Assembly (NCBI RefSeq): GCF_010993735.1
Contig: NZ_WQNI01000009.1
Location: 186,001 to 250,000 of the forward strand
Direction of reading: 5' to 3'
DNA from: Chelativorans alearensis
Lineage (GTDB): Bacteria > Pseudomonadota > Alphaproteobacteria > Rhizobiales > Rhizobiaceae
DNA length: 64,000 nucleotides
The translations under genes and the position numbers were made by a program. The notes under the pieces are model-generated. The model was given only the letters and a program-made list of their open reading frames with translations, searched no databases and was not told the origin of the DNA. Numbering within the stretch: the stretch's first letter is position 1; every line of letters begins with the position of its first letter. Positions 47,289-55,856 of the stretch are shown piece after piece.

Positions 47289-49283
47289 TCACCTTTCGCC
47301 CCTTTCCCTCGACGGCAGTTTCAATTCCTGACCGGCACCAACGCGATCCGGGTCACCTCGCAGGAACGGGTTCAGCTCGAGGATATCGTGGTAGCGGTTC
47401 CCGTCGCCCAGCTCTTCCACGGCGATGGACCACAGGGTCTGCCCCGGCTTCACCGTGTAGGACCTTGTTGAAGCCGCATCCGCCGGTGCGCCGGCTTCCC
47501 CAGTGTTACCGTCGTTCATTGCGTTGCGCGCCGTGCCGGCGGCGTCGGCAAACTTCTTGCCCTCCTCGGGCGGCAGGCCCTCGGCCAGCTTCTTCTCCAC
47601 TTCGGCCAGAAGCTCGGGCTCGGGCTCGAGGCTGCGCGCGTGCGACCACTGGAAATGCGCCTCCAGCCGGCGGCCGACGCGCCAGTAGGCGTCGCCCAGA
47701 TGATCGTTGAGCACCGCATCGTCCGGGCGCAGGGAGACCGCGCGCTCCAGCTGCTCGACCGCCTCCTCGTATTCGCCCAGCCGGTAATGCGCCCAGCCGA
47801 GCGAATCGACGATGTAGCCGTCGCTGGGCCTGAGCTCCACGGCGCGGCGGATGAGGTCCATCGCCTCCTCCAGGTGCATGTTCATGTCGACCCAGGAATA
47901 GCCGAGGTAGTTCATGACCTGGGGATGGTCGGGGTAGAGTTCCAGCGCCGTCTTGAAGTTCGGCTCGGCCTTCTCCCATTCCTTCAGCCGCTCATAGGCG
48001 ATGCCGCGCTGATAGAAGATGTTCCAGTGCTGGCGCTCCGGCTCTTCGATCTGGTCCACCGCACGGTCGTATAGGTCGGCGGCGGAACGGTAGTCCTTCT
48101 GCGCGGCATAGACCCCGCCGAGGGCGAGATAGGCACGCATGTCTGACGGATCGGCGTCCAAAACCCTCTTCAGATGATCGACCGCCTCGTCGTTGCGATC
48201 GAGGTCGGCGAGGTTGAGGCCGATCTGGAACTCGGCGATGCGCGCCCATGGCGAGCTTTCGTCGATTTGCTCGTAGAAGGCGATGGCGCGCTCGGATTCC
48301 TGCTGCCTTTCGGCCACTTGCGCAAGCTGCAGGAGAATGGCGTCGTTTCCGGGTCGCAGCGCCTCCGCGAAACGAAGGTAGAGCCGGACAAAGGCATCGC
48401 CGCCGCCGCTGGCAAGCTCGGTGGCGATGTTGAGCAGGATTTCCGATGCTCCTCCGGCGAGTGCCGCCACCGGCGGGACGAGTGTTTCGCCGGCCGTCAG
48501 CCGCTCGCGCAGCACGGGGATCGAGGCGACTGCGCCGCCCAGCTCCTCCGTCCGGTCGAGCACCTCCATCGCTTTCTCGGGCTCACCAAGTTGCGACAGA
48601 TGGGCGGCATAGGCCTCGCCCAGGCGCCCAAGCGTCTCCGGCGCCACGGAACGGGGCGCGATCCCGCCGAACAGCCCCTCGAAGGCCTCCGTGGCTTGCG
48701 GCTCCCTGCCGCCCTGGCTCAACATAAGCGCACGGTGGTAGTCCTTGAACAAACCGTACCAACTCGGCCCATCGAGACCGTCCAGTTGGTCTAGCGCGCC
48801 GTCCAGGTCGCCCTGCCCCGCGATGCTCCAGGCGGTCATGATGCCGGTGATCAGCCGGTCAAGGTCGGATTCCACGACGATCTCCAGCCAACGCTCGGCG
48901 GCGGCGAAATCGTCCTTGCGAAGAGCGTCCACGGCAAGCGTCAGCCGCGAGAAGCGCTCCACCTCGGGCTCCGACTTCAGTTTTTCGGCGTGGGGCAGCG
49001 CCTCGTCCAGCCGGCCCTGCGAGACGAGCGCCAGGAGCAGGTTCTGTTGCAGCGCCACGTTGTCAGGATCGTAGGAGAGCGCGCGTTCGTAATAGGTGGC
49101 CGCGCTTTCCAGGTCGTCGTCGGCTTCCGCCGCCCTGCCGGCAAGATAGGCGCCGGAGAAGGAATGGGTGGGCACGGTCTCGACCGGCTTCGTCGTCTCT
49201 TTGGCGAATCCCGCATCGAGCGAGAATGCCATGAACGCCGCCAGCGCCGCGGTCGCTTTCAATCCTGTTTTCATCCGCCGCAT
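47289..49283 (-). CDS. Secreted TPR protein with C-terminal LysM domain
   Basis: This 664-aa protein has a signal peptide (TGLKATAALAAFMAFSLDAG). At least ten tetratricopeptide units cover about residues 45-590 (for example AAEADDDLESAATYYERAL, DRNDEAVDHLKRVL, LGEYEEAVEQLERAV). A LysM-type motif YTVKPGQTLWSIAVEELGDG ... NPFLRGDP follows at the C-terminus. TPRs bind proteins; LysM binds peptidoglycan, so a periplasmic scaffold at the wall is likely. GAAGGG supports the ATG at 49283. Confidence 0.85.
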   Translation of the reverse strand: MRRMKTGLKATAALAAFMAFSLDAGFAKETTKPVETVPTHSFSGAYLAGRAAEADDDLESAATYYERALSYDPDNVALQQNLLLALVSQGRLDEALPHAEKLKSEPEVERFSRLTLAVDALRKDDFAAAERWLEIVVESDLDRLITGIMTAWSIAGQGDLDGALDQLDGLDGPSWYGLFKDYHRALMLSQGGREPQATEAFEGLFGGIAPRSVAPETLGRLGEAYAAHLSQLGEPEKAMEVLDRTEELGGAVASIPVLRERLTAGETLVPPVAALAGGASEILLNIATELASGGGDAFVRLYLRFAEALRPGNDAILLQLAQVAERQQESERAIAFYEQIDESSPWARIAEFQIGLNLADLDRNDEAVDHLKRVLDADPSDMRAYLALGGVYAAQKDYRSAADLYDRAVDQIEEPERQHWNIFYQRGIAYERLKEWEKAEPNFKTALELYPDHPQVMNYLGYSWVDMNMHLEEAMDLIRRAVELRPSDGYIVDSLGWAHYRLGEYEEAVEQLERAVSLRPDDAVLNDHLGDAYWRVGRRLEAHFQWSHARSLEPEPELLAEVEKKLAEGLPPEEGKKFADAAGTARNAMNDGNTGEAGAPADAASTRSYTVKPGQTLWSIAVEELGDGNRYHDILELNPFLRGDPDRVGAGQELKLPSRERGER

Positions 49284-49413
49284 TTTATCCCTTCTGTCCA
49301 GCCGTATCCGTTGCAGCGCCCGGCAGCGCTGGAAGGCTGTCCCCTATGGCAAGAGCATGGCCTTTTTGCGATGAGGCTTCAACGTGTAATGGCAATTTTC
49401 GGCCGATCGCCGA

Positions 49414-50445
49414 TCACGTCACCCGGCTGATGCAGAAATCGATGACGTCGAAGAGTGCCGCTTTCTGCGGTGTGGACTTCAGGGGCGCCAGCGCGTCGCG
49501 GGCGATCTCGCCGAAATGGCGGGCGCGGCCGATCGTATCGCCGATGGCGCCGTGCTTGTTCATCAGGTTGATGGCCTTTTCGAGCGCGGCACCATCGCAC
49601 TCGTTCTCCTCGATGGCGCGTTTCCAGAAGTGGCGCTCCTCCTCGGAGCCGCGGCGGTAGCTGAGGATCACCGGCAAGGTCACCTTGCCCTCGCGGAAAT
49701 CGTCGCCGATGTTCTTGCCGAGATCGCTGCTGTTGCCTCCATAGTCCAGCGCATCGTCGACGAGCTGGAAGGCGAGGCCGAGATTTGCACCGAAGGAGCG
49801 GAGTGCGGCGCGGTCGTTGCGCGAGGCCTCGGCGATCACCGGGCCAACCTCGGCCGCAGCGGAAAAGAGCGCGGCTGTCTTGGCCTTGATGACCGCCAGA
49901 TACTCGTCTTCCGTCGTCTCCAGGTTTTTGGCCACGCCAAGCTGCATGACTTCGCCTTCGGCGATGACGGAGGCAGCGGCGGAAAGAATATCGAGCGCGT
50001 CCAGAGAGCCGACGTCGACCATCATGCGGAAGGCCTGGCCAAGCAGGAAATCGCCGACCAAAACGCTCGCCTGGTTGCCCCAGATCATGCGCGCTGTCTT
50101 GCGGCCGCGCCGCATGTCGCTCTCGTCCACCACGTCGTCGTGCAGGAGCGTGGCCGTGTGCATGAACTCCACGCTGGTGGCGAGCTTCACGTGGCCTTCG
50201 CCCGCATAGCCGAACATCTGTGCCGCGGCCAGCGTCACCATGGGGCGGAGGCGTTTTCCCCCGGAGGAGATCAAGTGGCGGGCAAGCTCGGGGATCAATT
50301 CTACGTCCGAGCCGGCCTTGGAGAGGATGAGCTCGTTGACGCGCCCCATATCCTCCTTGGTCAGGTCGATCAGACCCTCGATCGAAGCCGCACCGCGTTT
50401 GCCGCCTTCGAGATTCACTACGACGCCCACCGGGAGATCCTCCAT
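49414..50445 (-). CDS. Long-chain polyprenyl diphosphate synthase
   Basis: This 343-aa trans-prenyltransferase has the first Asp-rich motif LLHDDVVDESDMRRG and the second QLVDDALDYGG, with GGKRLRP for IPP binding. The small residues before the first motif fit a long-chain (octaprenyl or decaprenyl) product, which UbiA then attaches to make ubiquinone; alphaproteobacteria usually make Q10. Divergent from the DUF2007 gene. Confidence 0.92.
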   Translation of the reverse strand: MEDLPVGVVVNLEGGKRGAASIEGLIDLTKEDMGRVNELILSKAGSDVELIPELARHLISSGGKRLRPMVTLAAAQMFGYAGEGHVKLATSVEFMHTATLLHDDVVDESDMRRGRKTARMIWGNQASVLVGDFLLGQAFRMMVDVGSLDALDILSAAASVIAEGEVMQLGVAKNLETTEDEYLAVIKAKTAALFSAAAEVGPVIAEASRNDRAALRSFGANLGLAFQLVDDALDYGGNSSDLGKNIGDDFREGKVTLPVILSYRRGSEEERHFWKRAIEENECDGAALEKAINLMNKHGAIGDTIGRARHFGEIARDALAPLKSTPQKAALFDVIDFCISRVT

Positions 50446-50587
50446 TCCACTGGTTTCCGGGCAGACGCCCGGTTCGGACTGTATGGCCGCAATCGCCCTT
50501 GCCGCAAGCGGCGAATTCGCGCGTCAGCGGGTTAGGACAACCGCTCGGCATTTACAAGCGTCGGTCAACCTGCCAACGTCGCTGACC

Positions 50588-50812
50588 ATGATCGAGCTCA
50601 TCCGCACCAACGACGCCGTTACCATCTCCTTCATAGAGAGCCTGCTGCGCGATGCCGGCATCGACTATCTGGTCGCCGACCAGAACATGAGCATCATGGA
50701 AGGCTCGCTCGGGGTGCTGCCACGCCGCGTGCTCGTCGATGCGGTAGAGGCGGAAACGGCGCGGCGACTTCTGGCCGATGCCGGCGTGATGGATGGCGGC
50801 GACGCCGGCTGA
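50588..50812 (+). CDS. DUF2007 family protein
   Basis: This 74-aa protein starts MIELIRTNDAVTISFIESLLRDAGI and ends RRVLVDAVEAETARRLLADAG, the DUF2007 (putative signal-transducing, GlnB-like fold) pattern. Function unknown. Its 3' end overlaps the annotated start of the downstream methylase by 20 bases. Confidence 0.85.
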   Translation: MIELIRTNDAVTISFIESLLRDAGIDYLVADQNMSIMEGSLGVLPRRVLVDAVEAETARRLLADAGVMDGGDAG

Positions 50813-51590
50813 GCCGATGCGCGAAGCGATGGCCTTCACCACCGACGCCTTTCACCGCGGCCGATTCCATCTCGTTCAGCCTGCGGGCAAAGGGCACCGT
50901 GCCGGCCTCGACGCCATGCTGCTCGCCGGTGCAGTGCCGGAAGGCTTCGGCGGGCTCCTGGCCGATCTGGGCGCCGGCGCCGGCGCGGTGGGCTTTGCCG
51001 TCGCCGCGCGCTGCGCGAAGGCGCATGTCGTGCTGGTGGAGCGGGCGGCGGAGATGGCGGCCTGCGCGCGCGAAAGCCTCGCCCTGCCTGAGAACGACGT
51101 ACTGGCGTCCCGGATCGCCGTTGTCGAGACGGATGTGGAGCTGTCCGGCCGGGAGCGGCAGAGCGCAGGGCTTGCCGACCGATCCTTCGACTTCGTCGTC
51201 ATGAACCCGCCCTTCAACACCGCGCGCGACAGGGCGACGCCGGATACGCTCAAGCGGCAGGCGCATGTGATGGAGGACGGCCTGTTCGAGCGCTGGCTGA
51301 GGACGGCGGCCGCCATCGCGAAGCCCGGCGCCGGGCTGGCGATCATCGCCCGCCCCGGCTCGATCGCCGAAATCCTCGCCGCGCTGGCCGGCCGCTTCGG
51401 CAGCCCGGAGGTCATGCCCATCCACCCGCGCCCGCCGGTAGAGGCGATCCGTATTATCGTCAGGGCACGCAAGGGCGCACGGGGCGGCCTGCGCCTTCAG
51501 CCGCCGCTCGTGCTGCATGGAGAGAGCCATGGCTTTACGCAACGCGCCGAGATGGTGATCAACGGCCGAGCAACCCTTTTTGGCGATTGA
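50793..51590 (+). CDS. tRNA1(Val) A37 N6-methylase-like protein (TrmN6)
   Basis: This 265-aa class I methyltransferase has the SAM motif LLADLGAGAGAVG and the N6-adenine/amine motif NPPFN (FVVMNPPFNT). FHRGRFHLVQPAGKGHRAGLDA at the N-terminus is typical of TrmN6/YfiC. It probably methylates A37 of tRNA-Val. The start could also be 50817 or 50829; 50793 overlaps DUF2007. Confidence 0.85.
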   Translation: MAATPAEPMREAMAFTTDAFHRGRFHLVQPAGKGHRAGLDAMLLAGAVPEGFGGLLADLGAGAGAVGFAVAARCAKAHVVLVERAAEMAACARESLALPENDVLASRIAVVETDVELSGRERQSAGLADRSFDFVVMNPPFNTARDRATPDTLKRQAHVMEDGLFERWLRTAAAIAKPGAGLAIIARPGSIAEILAALAGRFGSPEVMPIHPRPPVEAIRIIVRARKGARGGLRLQPPLVLHGESHGFTQRAEMVINGRATLFGD

Positions 51591-51671
51591 CGTTCATTCA
51601 TGCCGCGCGCCATTGCGCGGCGATGGCAAATGCCTACATGAAAGCCGACCCGAGGCACTGGAGACCCCGCA

Positions 51672-52532
51672 TTGAAACAGCCGCTGTCGCGCCTTCTGCC
51701 GAAATCGCTCCGTTCCGACATCGTCACCATCCCGGTCATCAGGCTGCAAGGCACCATCATGGCCAGCGGCAGCCCAGTGCGCCAGCACCTTTCGCTCGCT
51801 TCCACCGCCGGTCTCATCGAGAAGGCATTTTCCTATTCGGCGCCAGCGGTAGCGATCGCGCTCAACTCGCCCGGCGGCTCGCCGGTGCAATCGCGCCTCA
51901 TCTACAAGCGCATCCGCGATCTGGCGGAGGAAAAGACCCGGAAGGTGTTCGTCTTCGTCGAGGACGTGGCGGCTTCCGGCGGCTACATGATCGCGCTCGC
52001 CGGCGATGAGATCATCGCCGACCCCTCTTCCATCGTCGGCTCTATCGGCGTGGTGTCGTCCGGCTTCGGTTTCCAGGAGATGATCGGCAAGATCGGCATC
52101 GAGCGGCGCATGCACACGTCCGGCCGCAACAAGGCGATCCTCGACCCCTTCCAGCCCGAAAAGAAAGAGGATGTGGAGCATCTGAAGTCGATCCAGGAAG
52201 AGCTGCACCAAGCCTTCATCGCGCTAGTGAAGGCGCGGCGCGGAGCCAGGCTCGCCGATGACGACGACCTCTTCACAGGCCTGTTCTGGAGCGGCGAGCG
52301 GGGCAAGGCGCTGGGGCTTGTGGACGGGCTCTCCGACATGCGCTCCTATCTGAGGAGCCGTTATGGCGACAAGACCCGGCTCAAGCTGGTGAGCCAGCCG
52401 CGCGGCCTGTTCGGGCGCCGGCTGACGCTTTTCGGCGCGGCGACGCGCGGGGTCGACATCGCCGCCGCGGCCACGGATGGGCTTCTGCAGGCGGCCGAGG
52501 AGCAGGCACTGTGGCGCCGCTACGGGCTCTAG
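51672..52532 (+). CDS. S49 family serine peptidase (SppA/SohB-like)
   Basis: This 286-aa short-form signal-peptide-peptidase-like enzyme has strands IPVIRLQGTIM and ALNSPGGSPVQS, the nucleophile Ser in VAASGGYMIALA, and the general-base Lys in SGRNKAILDPF. It lacks an obvious N-terminal helix. The only in-frame start with a ribosome site (GGAG, nine bases) is TTG at 51672. Members cleave leftover signal peptides or membrane fragments. Confidence 0.9.
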   Translation: MKQPLSRLLPKSLRSDIVTIPVIRLQGTIMASGSPVRQHLSLASTAGLIEKAFSYSAPAVAIALNSPGGSPVQSRLIYKRIRDLAEEKTRKVFVFVEDVAASGGYMIALAGDEIIADPSSIVGSIGVVSSGFGFQEMIGKIGIERRMHTSGRNKAILDPFQPEKKEDVEHLKSIQEELHQAFIALVKARRGARLADDDDLFTGLFWSGERGKALGLVDGLSDMRSYLRSRYGDKTRLKLVSQPRGLFGRRLTLFGAATRGVDIAAAATDGLLQAAEEQALWRRYGL

Positions 52533-52549
52533 TCTGCGCATCGTGCTTT

Positions 52550-52573
52550 CCGAAAATCGATTCCGATTTTCGG
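52550..52573. repeat. Hairpin intergenic repeat (CCGAAAATCG)
   Basis: CCGAAAATCG and its exact complement flank an ATTC loop. The surrounding text CGTGCTTTCCGAAAATCG ... TTTTCGGGCCGATGC is of the style seen as a dispersed element in rhizobial intergenic DNA. It lies 18 bases after the S49 gene and may also stop transcription. Confidence 0.55.
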
Positions 52574-52692
52574 GCCGATGCTGTAGAGCGCCGCGCATCC
52601 GGTTCCAATCTTCGAGCCGGTGCTGCCGCGCTTCCTTTGCACCTTTCGGCAAACAGGCTTATCATGGAATGACCGCCAGGGAGGCAACACAC

Positions 52693-52878
52693 ATGCCGCA
52701 ACTGATCTTCTTCTCCCTCATCGCCTTCGTGGCCTACTACGGCTATCGGGCCTTCGTACGCGAGGCCGAGCGGGTGACCCAGCGGGCCGAACGTGCCCGC
52801 AGGGAAGCAGCAACAGGGAGCATGGGGACGCTCGTCAAGGACCCGGAGACGGGCGAATACCGGCTGGCGAAAGACTGA
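52693..52878 (+). CDS. Small membrane-anchored protein
   Basis: This 61-aa protein has one N-terminal helix (LIFFSLIAFVAYYGYRAFV), then a charged helix EAERVTQRAERARREA and the ending LVKDPETGEYRLAKD. AGGGAGG precedes the ATG. The DPETG-Y-R-L ending is typical of small conserved rhizobial proteins beside ispE; function unknown. Confidence 0.75.
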   Translation: MPQLIFFSLIAFVAYYGYRAFVREAERVTQRAERARREAATGSMGTLVKDPETGEYRLAKD

Positions 52879-52888
52879 GACGACCTTC

Positions 52889-53770
52889 ATGCCGACAAGT
52901 CTGGAGCGCGCCGCACCGGCGAAGGTCAACCTGGCGCTCCATGTCACCGGGCGCCGTGCCGACGGTTATCACCTCCTGGAAAGCCTTGTCGTCTTCACTC
53001 GCCATGGCGACCGGCTGCGCGCCGCGCCGGCGGAACGCGACACCTTCTCCCTTACCGGACCTTACGGTGCGCAGGTACCGCGCGACGCGGACAACCTCGT
53101 GCTGCGCGCCCGCGACCTTTTGCGCCGGCATTTCGGGGTGGAGAAACCGGTGGCGCTGACGCTGGAGAAGAACCTGCCGGTCGCTTCAGGCATCGGCGGC
53201 GGATCGAGCGATGCGGCCGCCGCGCTTCATTTGCTTTCACGCCACTGGCGCCTTGAGGCCGGGCAGCGCGATCTCGCAAAGATCGCCCTGGCGCTCGGTG
53301 CCGACGTGCCCATGTGCCTGGCGGCCCGGCCGCTTCTGGCGCGCAGCATCGGCGAAGCGCTGGAGCCGGTCCGTCGCCTGCCGGCGTTACCCCTCCTCCT
53401 CGTCAATCCCGGGCGGATGCTCGCGACGCCGCGTGTCTTCGCCGCGCTCGAAAGGCGCGATAACGCCCCTCTCCCGCCCTTTCAGGGCGGCGAGGTGTCC
53501 GACGTCGTGCACTGGCTCGGCTCGGTGCGCAACGATCTGGAGGCGCCGGCGCTGGGGCTTGTGCCGGAGACCGGCATTGCGCTGAAGGAACTCCGTTCGG
53601 AAGGCGCGCTGATCGCCCGCGTGTCCGGCTCAGGCGCCACCTGCTTTGGTATCTTTAAGACGGAGGGAGAAGCACAGGCGGCCGAAAAGGTTATTGCCGG
53701 CCGCCGCCCCGAGTGGTTCGTTCAGGCGACGATAACCACGCCTTCCGCGGAGGCAATCCACAATGGCTGA
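52889..53770 (+). CDS. ispE: 4-diphosphocytidyl-2-C-methyl-D-erythritol kinase
   Basis: This 293-aa GHMP kinase is the fourth step of the MEP pathway. Signatures: APAKVNLALHVTGRRADGYH, LPVASGIGGGSSDAAAAL and SGSGATCFGIF. The ATG at 52889 opens the family N-terminus. It follows the small membrane protein by ten bases and overlaps moaB by eight. Confidence 0.95.
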   Translation: MPTSLERAAPAKVNLALHVTGRRADGYHLLESLVVFTRHGDRLRAAPAERDTFSLTGPYGAQVPRDADNLVLRARDLLRRHFGVEKPVALTLEKNLPVASGIGGGSSDAAAALHLLSRHWRLEAGQRDLAKIALALGADVPMCLAARPLLARSIGEALEPVRRLPALPLLLVNPGRMLATPRVFAALERRDNAPLPPFQGGEVSDVVHWLGSVRNDLEAPALGLVPETGIALKELRSEGALIARVSGSGATCFGIFKTEGEAQAAEKVIAGRRPEWFVQATITTPSAEAIHNG

Positions 53771-54299
53771 CCGTAGCTTCATCCCGGTACGCTTCGCCGT
53801 GCTCACGGTCTCCGACAGCCGCACGCTCGAGGACGACAAATCCGGCGACACGCTGGCCGAGCGCATCGAGGCTGCCGGCCATCAGCTCATCGATCGCGCC
53901 ATCGCCCCCGACGAGACAAAGCGTATCAGCGACATCGTCGGCGCCTGGTGCGTCGACAGCGAGATCGATGCCGTAATCACCACCGGCGGCACGGGCTTCA
54001 CCGGCCGCGACGTGACGCCGGAGGCGCTGGAGCCGCTGTTCGACAAGCGCATGGACGGCTTCTCGCACCTCTTTCACCGCATCTCCTTCGACAAGATCGG
54101 CACCTCCACCATCCAGTCGCGCGCTACCGCGGGCCTTGTCGACCAGACCTTTGTCTTCGTGTTGCCCGGATCGCCCGGCGCTTGCCGCGACGCCTGGGAC
54201 CATATCCTGAAAGACCAATTCGACTACCGGCACAAGCCCTGCAACTTCGTCGAGATCATGCCACGCCTCGACGAGCACCTGCGGCGCGGTGGCGGGTAG
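53763..54299 (+). CDS. moaB: Molybdenum cofactor biosynthesis protein B
   Basis: This 178-aa MoaB/MogA-fold protein has the MPT-binding TTGGTGFTGRDVTPEAL and FVLPGSPGACRDAW motifs. MoaB-type proteins adenylate molybdopterin for molybdate insertion. The start overlaps the ispE stop by eight bases, so expression is coupled although the pathways differ. Confidence 0.93.
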   Translation: MADRSFIPVRFAVLTVSDSRTLEDDKSGDTLAERIEAAGHQLIDRAIAPDETKRISDIVGAWCVDSEIDAVITTGGTGFTGRDVTPEALEPLFDKRMDGFSHLFHRISFDKIGTSTIQSRATAGLVDQTFVFVLPGSPGACRDAWDHILKDQFDYRHKPCNFVEIMPRLDEHLRRGGG

Positions 54300-54324
54300 G
54301 CGCCGCTGTCCGCATTGAGCCGTC

Positions 54325-54420
54325 GTCCCTGAAAGCCGTAGGCTTGTCCGGGACCCACTCCGTCACTCCTCCACGTTTCGGAATGGATTCCGGACAACTC
54401 GCTTCGGTTTCCGGGATGAT
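54325..54420. repeat. Palindromic intergenic repeat (CATCCCGGA family, second copy)
   Basis: GTCCC/GGGAC (54325-54354) encloses an AAGCC-GTA-GGCTT hairpin. At 54378-54418 the minus strand reads CATCCCGGAA ... TGTCCGGAAT, the same core as the element at 4300-4353. It fills the gap before the radical SAM promoter. Confidence 0.6.
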
Positions 54421-54455
54421 GCCGCTGCTATGCTTACCCACAACGCCCGCAAAAA

Positions 54456-54470
54456 GTTCTTGCTTTGTTC
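54456..54470 (+). promoter_or_regulatory. LexA (SOS) box
   Basis: GTTC-TTGCTTT-GTTC matches exactly the alphaproteobacterial LexA site GTTC-N7-GTTC. It lies 53 bases before the radical SAM start, next to a TAAAAT at 54478-54483, so LexA would block the promoter. Confidence 0.65.
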
Positions 54471-54522
54471 TCATTCCTAAAATAGGAATAGATTCATCGA
54501 CGAATCGCGGAGGTGCAGAGCC

Positions 54523-55677
54523 ATGGATCAGATTGCGCGAGCAGATCTTGCCGCCTCGGAAGGTGGTGGCGCTGCGATGGCCAATGCGATGATCGAAGAG
54601 GCGGGCCTGCGCATCGGCGAAGACCGCCGCCGCGGGCGCGCCGCCGGCATCAACCCGACAGGCCGCTTCGAACCGCTCACGCGGCACGTCTTCGACGACG
54701 GGTGGGAGACGCTGGAGGATCTGCCGCCCTTCAAGACGGAAGTGCAGGTGGAAAAGCCGCGCACCATCATCACGCGCAACACATCGCCCGACATCTCCTT
54801 CGACCGCTCCATCAATCCCTATCGCGGCTGCGAGCACGGCTGCGTCTACTGCTTCGCGCGGCCGACACACAGCTACATGGGCATGTCACCGGGGCTCGAC
54901 TTCGAATCGCGGCTGTTCGCCAAGCCGGATGCGGCGCGGCTTCTGGAAAGGGAGCTTTCCAAGCCCGGTTACGAGCCGCGCACCATCGCCATCGGCACCA
55001 ACACCGATCCCTACCAGCCGGTCGAGAAGAAGTGGCGCATCATGCGCGAGATCCTCGAGGTGCTGGAGGCGCACGGGCATCCGGTTGGCATCGTCACGAA
55101 ATCGGCGCTGGTCACGCGCGACATCGATATCCTGTCGCGCATGGCCGAAAGGGGGCTTGCCAAGGTGGCGCTGTCGGTGACGACGCTCGACCGCAAGCTC
55201 GCGCGCACCATGGAGCCGAGGGCGGCCACGCCGTCGCGCCGGCTGGAGGCGCTGCGCAGCTTGAGCGATGCCGGCATTCCCGTCTCGGTGATGATCGGCC
55301 CGGTGATCCCCGGCATGAACGACAGCGAGATGGAGCGTATCCTGGAATCTGCCTATGCCGCAGGTGCGCGCGAGGCCGGCTACATCATCCTGCGCCTGCC
55401 GCTGGAGGTGAGCCCGATCTTCAAAGACTGGCTGCTGCGCCACTATCCGGATCGCTACCGCCACGTCATGTCGCTCATCCGTTCCATGCGCGGCGGCAAG
55501 GACTACGATGCCGAGTGGGGCAAGCGCATGAAGGGAACAGGGCCTTATGCCTGGCAGATCGGCCGCCGCTTCGAGATCGCGGCTAAACGCATCGGCCTCA
55601 ACATCCAGCGGCGCAAACTGCGCACGGATCTGTTCAAACCGCTCAACGGCCAGGGAGAACAACTCGTGCTTCTTTGA
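54523..55677 (+). CDS. PA0069-type radical SAM protein
   Basis: This 384-aa protein has the 4Fe-4S/SAM motif YRGCEHGCVYCFARPTHSY near residue 106, then IGTNTDPYQPVEKK, VTKSALVTRDID and VMIGPVIPGMND. It belongs to the PA0069 (Rv2578c-like) family, related to spore-photoproduct-lyase-type enzymes. The substrate is unknown; the LexA box upstream points to DNA damage. The start ATG has GGAGG upstream. Length is full for the family. Confidence 0.9.
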   Translation: MDQIARADLAASEGGGAAMANAMIEEAGLRIGEDRRRGRAAGINPTGRFEPLTRHVFDDGWETLEDLPPFKTEVQVEKPRTIITRNTSPDISFDRSINPYRGCEHGCVYCFARPTHSYMGMSPGLDFESRLFAKPDAARLLERELSKPGYEPRTIAIGTNTDPYQPVEKKWRIMREILEVLEAHGHPVGIVTKSALVTRDIDILSRMAERGLAKVALSVTTLDRKLARTMEPRAATPSRRLEALRSLSDAGIPVSVMIGPVIPGMNDSEMERILESAYAAGAREAGYIILRLPLEVSPIFKDWLLRHYPDRYRHVMSLIRSMRGGKDYDAEWGKRMKGTGPYAWQIGRRFEIAAKRIGLNIQRRKLRTDLFKPLNGQGEQLVLL

Positions 55678-55793
55678 GTTTGGCTTCGGACAGACCTTAA
55701 CGCTCATGCTTTCCAGTCTTCCCGTCGCGAGCCCGTCCCCCGGCCCGACGGCGCCTTCCCGGTTTTTCTCCGCCCCCTGACCGGGAAAGGCTT

Positions 55794-55856
55794 GCGGAGA
55801 ATCGGAAGCGATGCGAGCATCGCCGACAATGGCTCCTTCGCATTCCGATTCTCCGC
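55794..55856. repeat. 14-bp inverted repeat spanning the rnhB start
   Basis: GCGGAGAATCGGAA (55794-55807) and its exact complement (55843-55856) are 35 bp apart. The left arm includes the purine-rich ribosome site of rnhB, and the ATG at 55811 is in the loop. Confidence 0.75.
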
